From NCBI RefSeq assembly GCF_011682145.1, contig NZ_WHJH01000020.1:1-64000 (forward strand): a DNA stretch of 64,000 nt. The letters run 5' to 3'. The translations under genes were made by a program, and so were the position numbers. Shown one piece after another: positions 35,419-45,267 of this stretch. The notes under the pieces were generated by a model. That model made no database searches and was not told the origin of the DNA. It saw only the letters and a program-made list of their open reading frames with translations. The first letter of the stretch is position 1. Each line of letters begins with the position of its first letter. Source of the stretch: Massilia mucilaginosa (GTDB lineage Bacteria; Pseudomonadota; Gammaproteobacteria; Burkholderiales; Burkholderiaceae_D).

Positions 35419-35432
35419 TGAAAACGTTTTCA
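35419..35432. promoter_or_regulatory. LacI-family-type operator palindrome upstream of xylG
   Basis: TGAAAACGTTTTCA, a perfect 14-base palindrome with the central CG usual for LacI-family operators, 15 bases before the xylG ATG. No LacI-family gene is in the window, so the regulator would be elsewhere. Confidence 0.5.
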
Positions 35433-35447
35433 AACGCGAGAACCAGT

Positions 35448-36977
35448 ATGTCCGACTATTTGCTTGAAATGAAGGGCATCGTCAAACAGTTCGACGGCGT
35501 CCGTGCGCTCGACGGCATCGACCTGCAGATCCGCGCCGGCGAATGCGTGGGCCTGTGCGGCGAAAACGGCGCCGGCAAGTCGACCTTGATGAAGGTGCTC
35601 TCCGCCGTCTACCCGCACGGCACGTGGGACGGCGACATCCTGTTCGAGGGCCAGCCGCTGCGCGCCGCCTCGATCCGCGAGACCGAGGCGGCCGGCATCA
35701 TCATCATCCACCAGGAACTGATGCTGGTGCCCGAACTGTCGGTGACCGAAAACCTCTTCCTCGGGAACGAAATCACCGGCTTCGGCGGGCGCATGAACTA
35801 CCCCGCCATGAACCGCCGCGCCGAACAGCTGCTGGCGGACCTGAACCTGCCGGACGTGAACGTGGTGCTGCCGGTGATGAACTACGGCGGCGGTCACCAG
35901 CAACTGATCGAGATCGCCAAGGCCCTCAACAAGGACGCCAAGCTGCTGATCCTGGACGAACCGTCGGCGTCCCTGACCGCCGCCGAAATCAAGATCCTGC
36001 TCGAGATCATCCGCAAGCTCAAGGCCAAGGGCGTGGCCTGCGTCTACATCTCGCACAAGCTCGATGAAGTGGCGGCCATCTGCGACACCATCGCCGTGAT
36101 CCGCGACGGCAAACACATCGCCACCACGCCGATGGCCGAACTCGATGTCAGCCGCATCATCGCGCAAATGGTCGGGCGCGAGATGAACCAGCTCTATCCC
36201 AAGCAGGAGCGTCAGCTGGGCGAGGTGATTTTCGAAGCGCGCAACGTCACCTGCTACGACATCGACAAACCCGAACGCAAACGCGTCGACAACGTCTCTT
36301 TCACCCTGCGCAAAGGCGAAATCCTCGGCATCGCCGGCCTGGTGGGAGCGGGGCGCACCGAGCTGGTGTCCGCCTTGTTCGGGGCCTATCCGGGTGCCAG
36401 CGAGGCCGAGGTGCGCCTGCACGGCGCCGTGGTCGATACCGGCACGCCGCTCAAGGCGATCCGCGCCGGCTTCGCGCTGGTGCCCGAGGACCGCAAGCAG
36501 CACGGCATCGTGCGCGACCTCGACGTGGGCCGGAACATCACCCTGACCGTGCTCGATTCCTTCGCGCGCCTGACCCGCATCGACCGCGAGGCCGAACTGA
36601 AAACCGTGCAGGACCAGATCAACCGCCTGGGCCTGAAAACCGCCAGCCCGTTCCTGCCGATTACCAGCCTCTCGGGCGGTAACCAGCAAAAGGCGGTGCT
36701 GTCGAAAATGCTGCTCACAAAGCCGCAGGTCTTGATCCTCGACGAACCCACGCGCGGCGTGGACGTGGGCGCCAAGTACGAAATCTACAAGCTGATGTTC
36801 GAGCTGGCCGCGCAGGGCATGTCGATCATCATGGTGTCATCCGAACTGGCCGAGGTGCTGGGCATTTCCGACCGTGTTCTGGTGATGGGCGAGGGCAAAC
36901 TGCGGGGCGATTTCGTCAACCGGAACCTGACCCAGGAAACCCTGCTCGCCGCGGCCCTCGACCACGCTGCGCACTGA
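35448..36977 (+). CDS. xylG: D-xylose ABC transporter, ATP-binding protein
   Basis: 509 residues with two ABC domains, as in all XylG/RbsA proteins. First: Walker [10 protein letters not shown] (residues 38-46), Walker [13 protein letters not shown], with YGGGHQQL in the signature place. Second: degenerate Walker [10 protein letters not shown], signature LSGGNQQK, Walker [13 protein letters not shown]. It powers xylose import through XylH. The ATG at 35448 fits the family start; a longer frame runs into the upstream repeat. Confidence 0.95.
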   Translation: MSDYLLEMKGIVKQFDGVRALDGIDLQIRAGECVGLCGENGAGKSTLMKVLSAVYPHGTWDGDILFEGQPLRAASIRETEAAGIIIIHQELMLVPELSVTENLFLGNEITGFGGRMNYPAMNRRAEQLLADLNLPDVNVVLPVMNYGGGHQQLIEIAKALNKDAKLLILDEPSASLTAAEIKILLEIIRKLKAKGVACVYISHKLDEVAAICDTIAVIRDGKHIATTPMAELDVSRIIAQMVGREMNQLYPKQERQLGEVIFEARNVTCYDIDKPERKRVDNVSFTLRKGEILGIAGLVGAGRTELVSALFGAYPGASEAEVRLHGAVVDTGTPLKAIRAGFALVPEDRKQHGIVRDLDVGRNITLTVLDSFARLTRIDREAELKTVQDQINRLGLKTASPFLPITSLSGGNQQKAVLSKMLLTKPQVLILDEPTRGVDVGAKYEIYKLMFELAAQGMSIIMVSSELAEVLGISDRVLVMGEGKLRGDFVNRNLTQETLLAAALDHAAH

Positions 36978-37003
36978 ACGACTCCACCTTCGCGACAGAC
37001 CAA

Positions 37004-38146
37004 ATGAACCCCATCAAATTCAAGCAAATCTTCACGCAGTACAAAATCCTGGCCCTGCTGGCCGCGATCGCCCTTATCTGGCTGTTCTTCAGCTTGAAAA
37101 CCGAGGGCGGCTTCACCTCGGCGCGCAACCTGTCGAACCTGATGCGCCAGATGGCCATTACCGGCATCCTCGCCTGCGGCATGGTGTTCGTCATCATCGC
37201 CGGCGAGATCGACCTGTCGGTCGGCTCGCTGCTCGGGCTATTGGGCGGCGTCGCGGCGGTGCTCGATGTGAGCCACCACCTGCCGCTGCCGCTGATCGTG
37301 CTGCTGGTGCTGGCGTGCGGGCTGGTGCTCGGTATCTTCAACGGCTACCTGGTGGCCTATGCCGGCATGCCGTCGTTTATCGTGGGACTTGGTGGCATGC
37401 TGGCGTATCGCGGCATCGTGCTCGGGGTGACCGACGGCACCACGGTGGCGCCGGTCTCGTCCGAGATGGTCTACCTGGGGCAGGGCTACCTGTCGCCCGA
37501 CCTGAGCATCGGCCTTGGGGTGCTGCTGTTCGTGCTGGCGGCGGTGCTGACCTGGCGCCAGCGCGTCAGCCTGGCGCACCACGGCTTGCCGGTGCCGAGC
37601 GCCGTGCGCGATGGCGTGCGGCTGCTGGCGATTGGCGCGGTGCTGTATTCGGTGGTGCGCACCTTGCACAGCTACGAAGGCATTCCGCTGCCGGTGCTGC
37701 TGCTCCTGGTGCTGCTGGCAGTGTTCAGCTACGTGGCCACGCAAACGGTATTCGGACGCCGCATCTATGCGGTTGGCAGCAATATGGAAGCGACGCGCCT
37801 GTCGGGCGTGAACGTGCGCGCCGTCAAACTGTGGATCTTCGGCTTGATGGGATTGATGTGCGCCCTGGCGGGGCTGATCAACACGGCGCGCCTGGCGGCC
37901 GGTTCGCCATCGGCCGGCACCTCGGGCGAACTCGATGTGATCGCGGCCTGCTTCATAGGCGGCACCTCGATGCGCGGCGGCTCGGGCACCGTGTACGGCG
38001 CCCTGATCGGCGCGCTGGTCATGGCCAGCCTGGATAACGGGATGTCCATGCTCGATGTGGACAGCTACTGGCAGATGATCGTCAAGGGCGCCATCCTCAC
38101 GTTGGCGGTGTGGGTGGATGTGGTGACGCGCTCCGGCCGCCGTTGA
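37004..38146 (+). CDS. xylH: D-xylose ABC transporter, permease
   Basis: 380 residues with about ten membrane helices. Family segments: GMVFVIIAGEIDLSVGSLLG, AGMPSFIVGLGGMLAYRGIV, GRRIYAVGSNMEATRLSGVN, and DVIAACFIGGTSMRGGSGTV near the end. It forms the inner-membrane channel of XylFGH. It lies 26 bases after xylG and 16 bases before the esterase gene, so the transporter and the glycoside-hydrolase genes appear to be one transcription unit. Confidence 0.95.
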   Translation: MNPIKFKQIFTQYKILALLAAIALIWLFFSLKTEGGFTSARNLSNLMRQMAITGILACGMVFVIIAGEIDLSVGSLLGLLGGVAAVLDVSHHLPLPLIVLLVLACGLVLGIFNGYLVAYAGMPSFIVGLGGMLAYRGIVLGVTDGTTVAPVSSEMVYLGQGYLSPDLSIGLGVLLFVLAAVLTWRQRVSLAHHGLPVPSAVRDGVRLLAIGAVLYSVVRTLHSYEGIPLPVLLLLVLLAVFSYVATQTVFGRRIYAVGSNMEATRLSGVNVRAVKLWIFGLMGLMCALAGLINTARLAAGSPSAGTSGELDVIAACFIGGTSMRGGSGTVYGALIGALVMASLDNGMSMLDVDSYWQMIVKGAILTLAVWVDVVTRSGRR

Positions 38147-38162
38147 TTGAACAGGATCCGCC

Positions 38163-39521
38163 ATGACACTGATGAATCCAGCTTTGCGGCTGTCGCTCGC
38201 GGCTTCGATGCTGATGGCCGTCGGCGCCTGCGCCACACCGGGCAAACAGGGCGATGAACTGAGCATCTACGCAGCCGGACCGCGCTTTGGCGCGCACGTG
38301 GTCGTCGCCGATTTCGAAAAATCGCAGCGCGTCGATGGCGCGTCCGTGCTGGTACCGAAGCCGGCGGTTCCCAAGGTGGCGCAGAGCCGGGTCGGGGTCG
38401 ACGTCGGCAAGGAAGCGATGACCCTGCACTTCAAGGACGCGTGGTACGCCAACCTGCGCGTCGAAACTGGTGCGCCGCTCGACCTGCGCGCCTATGTGCC
38501 TGCGGGCGTGCTGGCGTTCGACCTGAACGTGGAGGAACTGGCGCAAGGTGGCGTGTCGTTCAAGGTTGGCTGCGGCGCGGGGTGCGAGCGCCAGGTGCCG
38601 TTCCTGATGCCGGCGCGCGCCATGGCCGGCAAGGGCTGGCAGCCGCTGGCATTCTCGATGCGCTGCTTCATGCGCGAAGGCGTCATGCGCGAAGGCGTCA
38701 TGCGCGAAGGCGTCATGCGCGAAGGCGACGACTTTTCTGCCGTGAGCATGCCGTTTGCGCTCGAAGGCAGCGGCAGCGGCCGGGTGGGCATCGCGCATGT
38801 GCGGTTTCTCGCATCCGGCACGCCGAACGCGGCCTGCCCGGATTACAAAACGCAGTCGGTCACGCCCGAGATGCTCAATCAATCCTGGTCGATCAACCAC
38901 TGGGGGCCGCGCCACGAGGGCAAGAAGGCGGAAGTCAAACGCCGCAACGCCGCCGGCGAGAAGACCGGCATCGTCTTCATCGGCGACTCGATCACCGAAG
39001 GCTGGGAGAAAACCGGCGCGCCGGTCTGGCAGCGCTACTACGCCAGATACAACGCGCTGGGCTTGGGCTTCGGCGGCGACCATACCGAAAACGTGTTGTG
39101 GCGATTGCAGCATGGCGCCCTCGACGGACTCGATCCGACCGTGGTGGTGTTGATGGTCGGCACCAACAATACCGGCGACCGGCGCGAAAACCCGGTGACC
39201 ACCGCAGCAGGCGTGCGGCGTAATATCGATGAAATCCAACAGCGCCTGCCGAACGCCAGCATCCTGCTGCTGGCGATCTTCCCGCGCGACGAAAAGGCGG
39301 ACAGCGAACTTCGCCGCATCAACGACCATGTCAACTCGATCCTGTCCGGCTTCGACGACGGCGAGCGCATCCATTACCTGAACATCAACCAGGCCTTTCT
39401 GACGGCGGACGGCTCTCTGTCGCGCGAGGTCATGCCCGACCTGCTGCACCTGAACGAACAAAGCTACGAAGCGTGGGCCAGGGCGATGCAGCCGGCCTTG
39501 CAGCGCCTGATGGGGCAATGA
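38163..39521 (+). CDS. SGNH/GDSL-family esterase lipoprotein, probable acetyl esterase
   Basis: 452 residues. The N-terminus has a lipobox (MAVGAC), then a beta-rich domain of about 200 residues that may bind carbohydrate, then an SGNH domain: block I IGDSITEG (Ser276), Gly in [10 protein letters not shown], Asn in GTNNTGD and block V DLLHLN (Asp426, His429). The order resembles PAF-acetylhydrolase-like esterases of xyloglucan loci, so it may remove acetyl groups from galactose or glucose residues. Between the domains lies MREGV repeated in tandem (38670-38729). It lies one base ahead of GH95. The substrate is inferred from context. Confidence 0.85.
   Translation: MTLMNPALRLSLAASMLMAVGACATPGKQGDELSIYAAGPRFGAHVVVADFEKSQRVDGASVLVPKPAVPKVAQSRVGVDVGKEAMTLHFKDAWYANLRVETGAPLDLRAYVPAGVLAFDLNVEELAQGGVSFKVGCGAGCERQVPFLMPARAMAGKGWQPLAFSMRCFMREGVMREGVMREGVMREGDDFSAVSMPFALEGSGSGRVGIAHVRFLASGTPNAACPDYKTQSVTPEMLNQSWSINHWGPRHEGKKAEVKRRNAAGEKTGIVFIGDSITEGWEKTGAPVWQRYYARYNALGLGFGGDHTENVLWRLQHGALDGLDPTVVVLMVGTNNTGDRRENPVTTAAGVRRNIDEIQQRLPNASILLLAIFPRDEKADSELRRINDHVNSILSGFDDGERIHYLNINQAFLTADGSLSREVMPDLLHLNEQSYEAWARAMQPALQRLMGQ
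38670..38729 (+). repeat. 15-base tandem repeat, four copies, inside the esterase gene
   Basis: ATGCGCGAAGGCGTC four times, the last ending GAC, encoding MREGV repeats. The unit is a multiple of three, so copy changes would lengthen or shorten the linker without breaking the frame. Confidence 0.9.
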
Positions 39522-39522
39522 G

Positions 39523-41862
39523 ATGAAAACGCCGCTGCGCTGCGCGCTCCTGTTCGTCGCCGTCGTGCATAGTGCCAGTGCCAGTGCCAGTGCCAGTGCC
39601 AGCGACCGCACCCTGCGTTACGACCGCCCGGCGCCCGACACGCACGAGGGTTGGGAGCGCGAGGCGCTCCCCATCGGCAATGGCCGCATCGGCGCGATGA
39701 TTTTCGGGCAGGTGGCGCGCGAGCGCATCCAGTTCAACGACATCACCCTGTGGACCGGCGACGACAAGACCCTGGGCGCCTACCAGCCCTTCGGCGACGT
39801 GTTCGTCAACCTGCCGGGCCATGCCGCCGGAAGCAGCGACTACACGCGCACGCTCGATCTGGATAACAGCCTGCACAGCGTCACCTACAAGCACGCCGGC
39901 GTCACGTTCAAGCGCGAGATGTTCGCCAGCCATCCGGCGCAGGCCATCGTGGCGCGCCTTAGCGCCAGCCAGCCGGGCAAGTACAGCGGTTCTATCGAAC
40001 TGACCGACATGCACGATGCGCGCATCGGCGTGGCCGGCAACCGCCTCCATGCCACCGGTTCGCTGGCCGGCTTCTCGCAGCCCGCGACATCGAACGTGAT
40101 GGATTACGCCAGCCAGGTCCAGGTGATCAACGAGGGCGGCACCCTGTCGGTGGAAGGCAAGCGTATTGTCTTCACCAATTGCGATGCGCTGGTGCTGGTG
40201 CTCGGCGCCGGGACCAGCTACGTCAACGATGCCGCCAGGCGCTTCCAGGGCGGGCATCCCTTGCCGCGCGTGTCGACGCAGGTCAGCGCCGCGGCGGCGC
40301 AACCGTGGGCGCAACTGCTCGCCGCGCACCAGCACGACTTCAAGCGCCTGTATGCCCGCGTGAGCGTGGACTTCGGCCAGGCGTCGGCGGCGCGGCGCGC
40401 ACTGCCGACCGACCAGCGCATCGAGGCCTATACCGCCGAAGGCAAGGACCCGGGCCTCGAAGCGCAGTTCTTCCAGTTCGGCCGCTACCTGCTCATATCG
40501 AGTTCGCGCGATTCGCTGCCGGCCAACCTGCAGGGGCTGTGGAACAACAGCCTCACGCCGCCGTGGAATTCGGACTACCACACCAACATCAACATCCAGA
40601 TGAACTACTGGCCGGCGGAACCGGCCAACCTGTCCGAATCCGCGATGCCGTTCTTCGATTTCGTGACCGGCGTCGCCCCCGTGTACCGCCAGCTGATCCT
40701 GGATACCGCCGCCGGCGCACTGGCGCAGCCGCCCAAGGCCGGCGAAGAGACCTTCCTCACCGCGCAGAACAAGCCGGTACGCGGCTGGACGCTGCGCACC
40801 GAGTCCAATCCGTTTGGCGCGACCACCTACATCTGGAACAAGACCGGCAACGCCTGGTATGCGCAGCATTTCTGGGAGCACTACGCCTTCACCCAGGACC
40901 GCGAGTTCCTGCGCATGGTGGCCTACCCGATGATGAAGGAAGTGTGCGCGTTCTGGCAGGACCACCTGAAGCGCCTGCCGGATGGCCGGCTGGTCGCGCC
41001 GAACGGCTGGTCGCCCGAGCACGGGCCGATTGAAGATGGCGTGAGCTACGACCAGCAGATCATCTGGGACCTGTTCAACAATACCGTGGAAGCGGCCGAC
41101 GTCCTCGGCACCGACAAGGATTTCCGCGAGCGGATCGCCGCCATGCGCGACCAGCTCGCGGCCCCGCGCATCGGCAGCTGGGGCCAGCTGCTCGAATGGA
41201 TGGACGAGAAAAAGGACCCGGTGCTGGACACGCCCGGCGACACGCACCGGCACGTTTCGCACCTGTTTGGCCTGTTCCCGGGCCGGCAGATCTCGCCGAC
41301 CAGAGCCCCGGCGCTGGCGGCGGCCGCGCGCAAGTCGCTGGAAGGACGCGGCGACGCCGGTACCGGCTGGTCGATGGCCTGGAAGACCGCGTTCTGGGCG
41401 CGCCTGCTGGACGGCGACCACGCCTACAAGATGCTGCGCGGGCAGCTCGCCAAGCCCGGCGCGCGCGCCGCCCAGCAGGCCGGCCCCGGCACCGAAACCA
41501 ACAACGCCGGCGGCACGTACGCCAATATGTTCGACGCCCACCCGCCTTTCCAGATCGACGGCAACCTGGGCGCCACCGCCGCCATGTGCGAAATGCTGCT
41601 GCAATCGCACACGGGCGAACTGCACCTGCTGCCGGCGCTGCCGTCGTCGTGGCCTGACGGCGCGGTGAAGGGCTTGCGCGCACGCGGCGGCTTCGAAGTC
41701 GATATCGCCTGGGCCGGCGGCAAGCTGGCCAGCGCCACCATCCGCTCGATGGCGGGGCAGGGCGGCGGGACGGTTCGCTATGGCGACAAAGTCGTCGCGC
41801 TCAAGCTGCAACCGGGCGCTGAAACACGCCTCGGCGCCACGCTCGCCATCAAGAAAAAGTGA
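39523..41862 (+). CDS. Alpha-L-fucosidase, glycoside hydrolase family 95
   Basis: 779 residues with a signal peptide containing Ser-Ala repeats. GH95 hallmarks: [16 protein letters not shown] near the start, [19 protein letters not shown] with Asn355 and Asn357 at the places of the base-activating pair of Bifidobacterium AfcA, GWSPEHGP with the acid Glu499, and [17 protein letters not shown] with Asp679. These enzymes invert alpha-1,2-fucosyl linkages, as on galactose in xyloglucan. It follows the esterase and precedes, after 370 bases, the receptor operon. Galactosidase-type activity also exists in GH95, but the context favours fucose. Confidence 0.93.
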   Translation: MKTPLRCALLFVAVVHSASASASASASDRTLRYDRPAPDTHEGWEREALPIGNGRIGAMIFGQVARERIQFNDITLWTGDDKTLGAYQPFGDVFVNLPGHAAGSSDYTRTLDLDNSLHSVTYKHAGVTFKREMFASHPAQAIVARLSASQPGKYSGSIELTDMHDARIGVAGNRLHATGSLAGFSQPATSNVMDYASQVQVINEGGTLSVEGKRIVFTNCDALVLVLGAGTSYVNDAARRFQGGHPLPRVSTQVSAAAAQPWAQLLAAHQHDFKRLYARVSVDFGQASAARRALPTDQRIEAYTAEGKDPGLEAQFFQFGRYLLISSSRDSLPANLQGLWNNSLTPPWNSDYHTNINIQMNYWPAEPANLSESAMPFFDFVTGVAPVYRQLILDTAAGALAQPPKAGEETFLTAQNKPVRGWTLRTESNPFGATTYIWNKTGNAWYAQHFWEHYAFTQDREFLRMVAYPMMKEVCAFWQDHLKRLPDGRLVAPNGWSPEHGPIEDGVSYDQQIIWDLFNNTVEAADVLGTDKDFRERIAAMRDQLAAPRIGSWGQLLEWMDEKKDPVLDTPGDTHRHVSHLFGLFPGRQISPTRAPALAAAARKSLEGRGDAGTGWSMAWKTAFWARLLDGDHAYKMLRGQLAKPGARAAQQAGPGTETNNAGGTYANMFDAHPPFQIDGNLGATAAMCEMLLQSHTGELHLLPALPSSWPDGAVKGLRARGGFEVDIAWAGGKLASATIRSMAGQGGGTVRYGDKVVALKLQPGAETRLGATLAIKKK
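39571..39600 (+). repeat. AGTGCC hexanucleotide repeat in GH95 signal peptide
   Basis: Five copies of AGTGCC give Ser-Ala repeats near the end of the signal peptide, at the likely cleavage site. Confidence 0.9.
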
Positions 41863-42231
41863 GCCGGTATGCCTTGGATGACGCATTTGCGCCGCGATGG
41901 CGACAGGTGCGTATAGCAACGCACCATATAAACGTTGTTTCCTGAATATCATTCCGCGCCTTGGTCATTTTCGTAATTGCGGCGGGTTGGCGTAGCTCGG
42001 AAAATCAATACACAAACCAGCGCGGCACCAGCCGACGCGTATAAGAATTCAACCGAGACGCACTCCATGATGATCAACCGCAGGCCCGCGCGGCCCTGTC
42101 TCCGTATGCCTTTGCGCCTTTCGACAACCGTGTTGGGGAGGGCTTGCCTGTATCGATGAACGACATGCCACAGCACTGCCGGCACCACCATGAAGAGCAG
42201 CAGTAATCCGATCGGAAAAAGAGGAGACAAG
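41863..42231. other. Intergenic region upstream of xyloglucan TonB receptor
   Basis: 369 bases without a supported gene. Short frames on both strands lack starts or ribosome sites. It holds copy C of the shared 21-base motif at 41959 and should contain the promoter of the receptor-GH35-GH31 operon. Confidence 0.6.
41959..41979 (+). promoter_or_regulatory. Shared 21-base motif, copy C (upstream of TonB receptor operon)
   Basis: CCTTGGTCATTTTCGTAAT followed by TG. It matches copy A at 19 of 21 positions. It lies about 230-270 bases before the receptor start, so a promoter and leader would follow. Confidence 0.65.
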
Positions 42232-45200
42232 TTGAACAACTATAAGCAAACAGCGATTGCCGTGGCAGTCGCACGAATCGCACTGCTGTCGGGCAGCGCG
42301 GCGATGGCTCGGGGCGCGCCAGCCCAGGACAGCGCGACCGGTGAACCGGCCGTGGTGGTGGTCAGCGGCCAGCGCGCGGCACTGAACTCGGCGCAGAAGG
42401 TCAAACAGAATTCCGACGAAATCGTCGACTCGATCGTCGCCGACGACATCGGCAAGCTGCCCGACCGCTCGGTCACCGAAGTGCTTCAGCGCGTGGTGGG
42501 CGTGACCATCGACCGCACCATGAGCAAGGCCGATCCCGAGCACTTTTCGGTGGAAGGCTCGGGCGTGTCGATCCGTGGCCTCAATTACGTGCGCTCGGAA
42601 CTCAATGGCCGCGATTCGTTCTCGGCCAATGGCGGGCGCTCGCTCAACTACGAGGACGTGCCGCCCGAACTGATGGCCGGCGTCGACATCTACAAGAACC
42701 CCTCGGCGGAACAGATCGAAGGCGCCATCAGCGGCCTGGTGAACCTGCGCACCGCCATGCCCTTCGATTACAAGGGCATGAAGGTGGCGCTGTCCGCACA
42801 GACCACCTACTCCGACCTGAAAAAGGGCCGCAGCTCGCCGTCGGCCTCGGGCTTGTTTTCGAACCGCTGGAAGACCGGCATCGGCGAAGTTGGCGTGCTG
42901 GTCGACCTGGCCTATTCCGAAAGCGCGACCCGCACCGACGCCTTGCAGGTCGATCCGTATTTTCCACGCGACGATGTCGTCCCCGGCAAAACCGTCTGGA
43001 TTCCGAAGGGGGCGTCGTGGCGCACGCTCAATTTCGAGCGCCAGCGCGAAGGCGCATACGGCGCACTGCAATGGCGCCCGAACCGCGACATCAACACCTC
43101 GCTGACATTCTTCAAGTCGCGCTACAAAATGGACTGGGACGAACAGGCCATCTTTGCCGCCTCCAATCCCTACAACATCCTGGTCGATCCCGGCGCCACC
43201 TACGATGGCAAGGGCGCGTTCGTGAGCGGCACCCTGACCGACCCGGCCGACAAGGGCATCAACTACGGCGGCGATACGCGCATTGCGAACCGCAAGTCCG
43301 ATACCACGGACGTGTCGTGGAACCTGGTGTGGCGTCCGACCAGCAGCTGGACCTTCAAGTCGGACCTGCAAAGCATCCGCGCCAAGACCGCCAATCTCGA
43401 TTCGACCGTCGCCACCGGGGTGCAGATGCCCAAGCAGCAGCTCGACCTGGGCGGCGGCAGGCCGAACCTGATCTTCGACAGCGACGACCTGGCCTACCTG
43501 GCCAATCCGAATAACTATTACTGGGCCTTCACCCAGGAGCACGCGGACCGCAGCAAAGCCAAGGGAACCGCGTGGAAGGGCGACGCCCAGTACGATTTCG
43601 ATCACAAGGTCATGCGCGATATCCGCTTCGGGGTGCGCCTGACCAAGCGTGACGCGGTCACCGAAAAGACCAATCCGGACTACAACTGGGTCGCCATTTC
43701 GCAGCCGTGGCAACTGGGCTGGAATATCGGCCAACTGGCGTCGCTGGGGGACCCGCGCTTTTCCGGCAATACGCGCGTCCACAACTTCAACAATTTCTTC
43801 GGCGGTAAAGTCGCGGTGCCGTCGCTGGTGGTGCCGAATACCTCGCTGGCCACGGGTTACCCGGACAGCTACGCGGGACTGCACAAGTACCACGATATTT
43901 TGTGTAACGAACTGGCCGCCTCCAAAGGCGCCACGCCTGACTGCGCGCCATGGAAGAGGGCATCCTACGGCACCGATCCGGCGGGTTCGAACGAGCAGAC
44001 CGAAAAGACCGGCGCCTTGTACACGCAGGCGCGCTTCGGTTTCGACGATTTGCCGATGCCGATCGACGGCAATATCGGCGTGCGCTACGTGAAGACCGAC
44101 ATGAAGGCGAGCGGCTACACGGTGTTCAGCTACACCCGCCCGACCATCCCGGCAGGCTACCAGACCATCGGCCCGGCCATTCCGAACATCCCGGCGTTCG
44201 TGCGCCCTCAGGACTACAGCAACTCGTACAGTAACGTGCTGCCAAGCCTGAACCTGCGCATGAAGGCCAGCGAAAAACTGCAATTCCGCTTTGCGGCCTC
44301 CTCGGCCGTGTCGCGCCCGGATTTTTCGCAGTTGCAGGGCTATACGACCTTGACGCAGGATGTGAAAACCACCTCCGACGATGCCGCCGGCATCGTGCGC
44401 GTAAACAGCGTGACACTCACTGGCGAAGGCTCCGGCAATCCGGCCCTCAAGCCGGTGACGTCGCGCCAGGTCGACCTGACGGCCGAATGGTATTTCGCCC
44501 CGGCCGGCTCGCTGACGCTTGCGGTATTCAACAAGCAGCTCAAGAACATCATCGTCGACCAGAGCTACAATTTCCAGCTGCCCGACGTGAACGGCGTGAT
44601 GAACAACTTCACGGTGACCGCACCGATCAACGGCGCCAAGGGCAGGGCGCGCGGTTTCGAGCTCGCGTACCAGCAGTATTTCGACAATCTGCCGCAATGG
44701 CTGTCCGGCCTGGGCGTGCAGGCCAACTTCACCTTCGTCGACGGCAAGAAGACCATGTACCAGTCGGTGTTCCAGGAATACTGCACCGGTGGCGCCGGCA
44801 ATGGCGCGTCCAACCTGAACCTGAACATGAACGGCTGCGACACCAACGGCCGCTCTTTCGGCAACCTGCCGCTGTATAACCAGTCGCGCCGTTCGTACAA
44901 CCTGGCGCTGATGTACGACAAAGGCCCGCTGTCGGCGCGCCTGGCCTACAACTGGCGTTCGCGCAGCCTGCAGGGTGTGAACGTGAACGGCACCAAGGGC
45001 GGCGACGGCCTCGATTCCAATCCGGCCAGCCCGACCGTCGGCCAGCACAATGTGAGCTATGGCTTGCCTACCTGGGCGGCGGCATACGGCCAGCTCGACG
45101 CGTCGGTCTTCTACAAGATCACCGAGCAACTCTCGTTCGGCCTGGAAGCGCAGAACATCAACGATGCCAAGTTCAGGCAGGAGATGGACCAGACCATCGG

Positions 45201-45267
45201 CACCAAGGGGCGCGCCTGGTTCGTCACCGGTCCACGCTACACGGCGCAGATGCGCTACAGCTTCTGA
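42232..45267 (+). CDS. TonB-dependent receptor, probable xyloglucan oligosaccharide importer
   Basis: 1011 residues from TTG 42232, which has GAGGAG five bases upstream and opens directly into a signal peptide (MNNYKQTAIAVAVARIALL). An ATG at 42190 is in frame but has no site. Plug: AVVVVSGQRAALNSAQ, DSIVADDIGKLPDRSVTEVLQRVVGV, cited in parts, GVSIRGLNYVRSELNGRD and NPSAEQIEGAISG. The barrel ends YTAQMRYSF, with the terminal Phe. This is the large TonB receptor class used for oligosaccharides in Caulobacter and Xanthomonas. GH35 begins inside its stop codon, so they are co-translated. Confidence 0.92.
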   Translation: MNNYKQTAIAVAVARIALLSGSAAMARGAPAQDSATGEPAVVVVSGQRAALNSAQKVKQNSDEIVDSIVADDIGKLPDRSVTEVLQRVVGVTIDRTMSKADPEHFSVEGSGVSIRGLNYVRSELNGRDSFSANGGRSLNYEDVPPELMAGVDIYKNPSAEQIEGAISGLVNLRTAMPFDYKGMKVALSAQTTYSDLKKGRSSPSASGLFSNRWKTGIGEVGVLVDLAYSESATRTDALQVDPYFPRDDVVPGKTVWIPKGASWRTLNFERQREGAYGALQWRPNRDINTSLTFFKSRYKMDWDEQAIFAASNPYNILVDPGATYDGKGAFVSGTLTDPADKGINYGGDTRIANRKSDTTDVSWNLVWRPTSSWTFKSDLQSIRAKTANLDSTVATGVQMPKQQLDLGGGRPNLIFDSDDLAYLANPNNYYWAFTQEHADRSKAKGTAWKGDAQYDFDHKVMRDIRFGVRLTKRDAVTEKTNPDYNWVAISQPWQLGWNIGQLASLGDPRFSGNTRVHNFNNFFGGKVAVPSLVVPNTSLATGYPDSYAGLHKYHDILCNELAASKGATPDCAPWKRASYGTDPAGSNEQTEKTGALYTQARFGFDDLPMPIDGNIGVRYVKTDMKASGYTVFSYTRPTIPAGYQTIGPAIPNIPAFVRPQDYSNSYSNVLPSLNLRMKASEKLQFRFAASSAVSRPDFSQLQGYTTLTQDVKTTSDDAAGIVRVNSVTLTGEGSGNPALKPVTSRQVDLTAEWYFAPAGSLTLAVFNKQLKNIIVDQSYNFQLPDVNGVMNNFTVTAPINGAKGRARGFELAYQQYFDNLPQWLSGLGVQANFTFVDGKKTMYQSVFQEYCTGGAGNGASNLNLNMNGCDTNGRSFGNLPLYNQSRRSYNLALMYDKGPLSARLAYNWRSRSLQGVNVNGTKGGDGLDSNPASPTVGQHNVSYGLPTWAAAYGQLDASVFYKITEQLSFGLEAQNINDAKFRQEMDQTIGTKGRAWFVTGPRYTAQMRYSF

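Noticed and set aside
38670-38729. Short regular repeats considered as a CRISPR array
   Set aside because: Units are contiguous without spacers and lie in frame inside a coding gene.
42190-42231. ATG 42190 as start of the TonB receptor
   Set aside because: No ribosome site, and it would put 14 polar residues before the signal peptide; TTG 42232 has GAGGAG at proper spacing.
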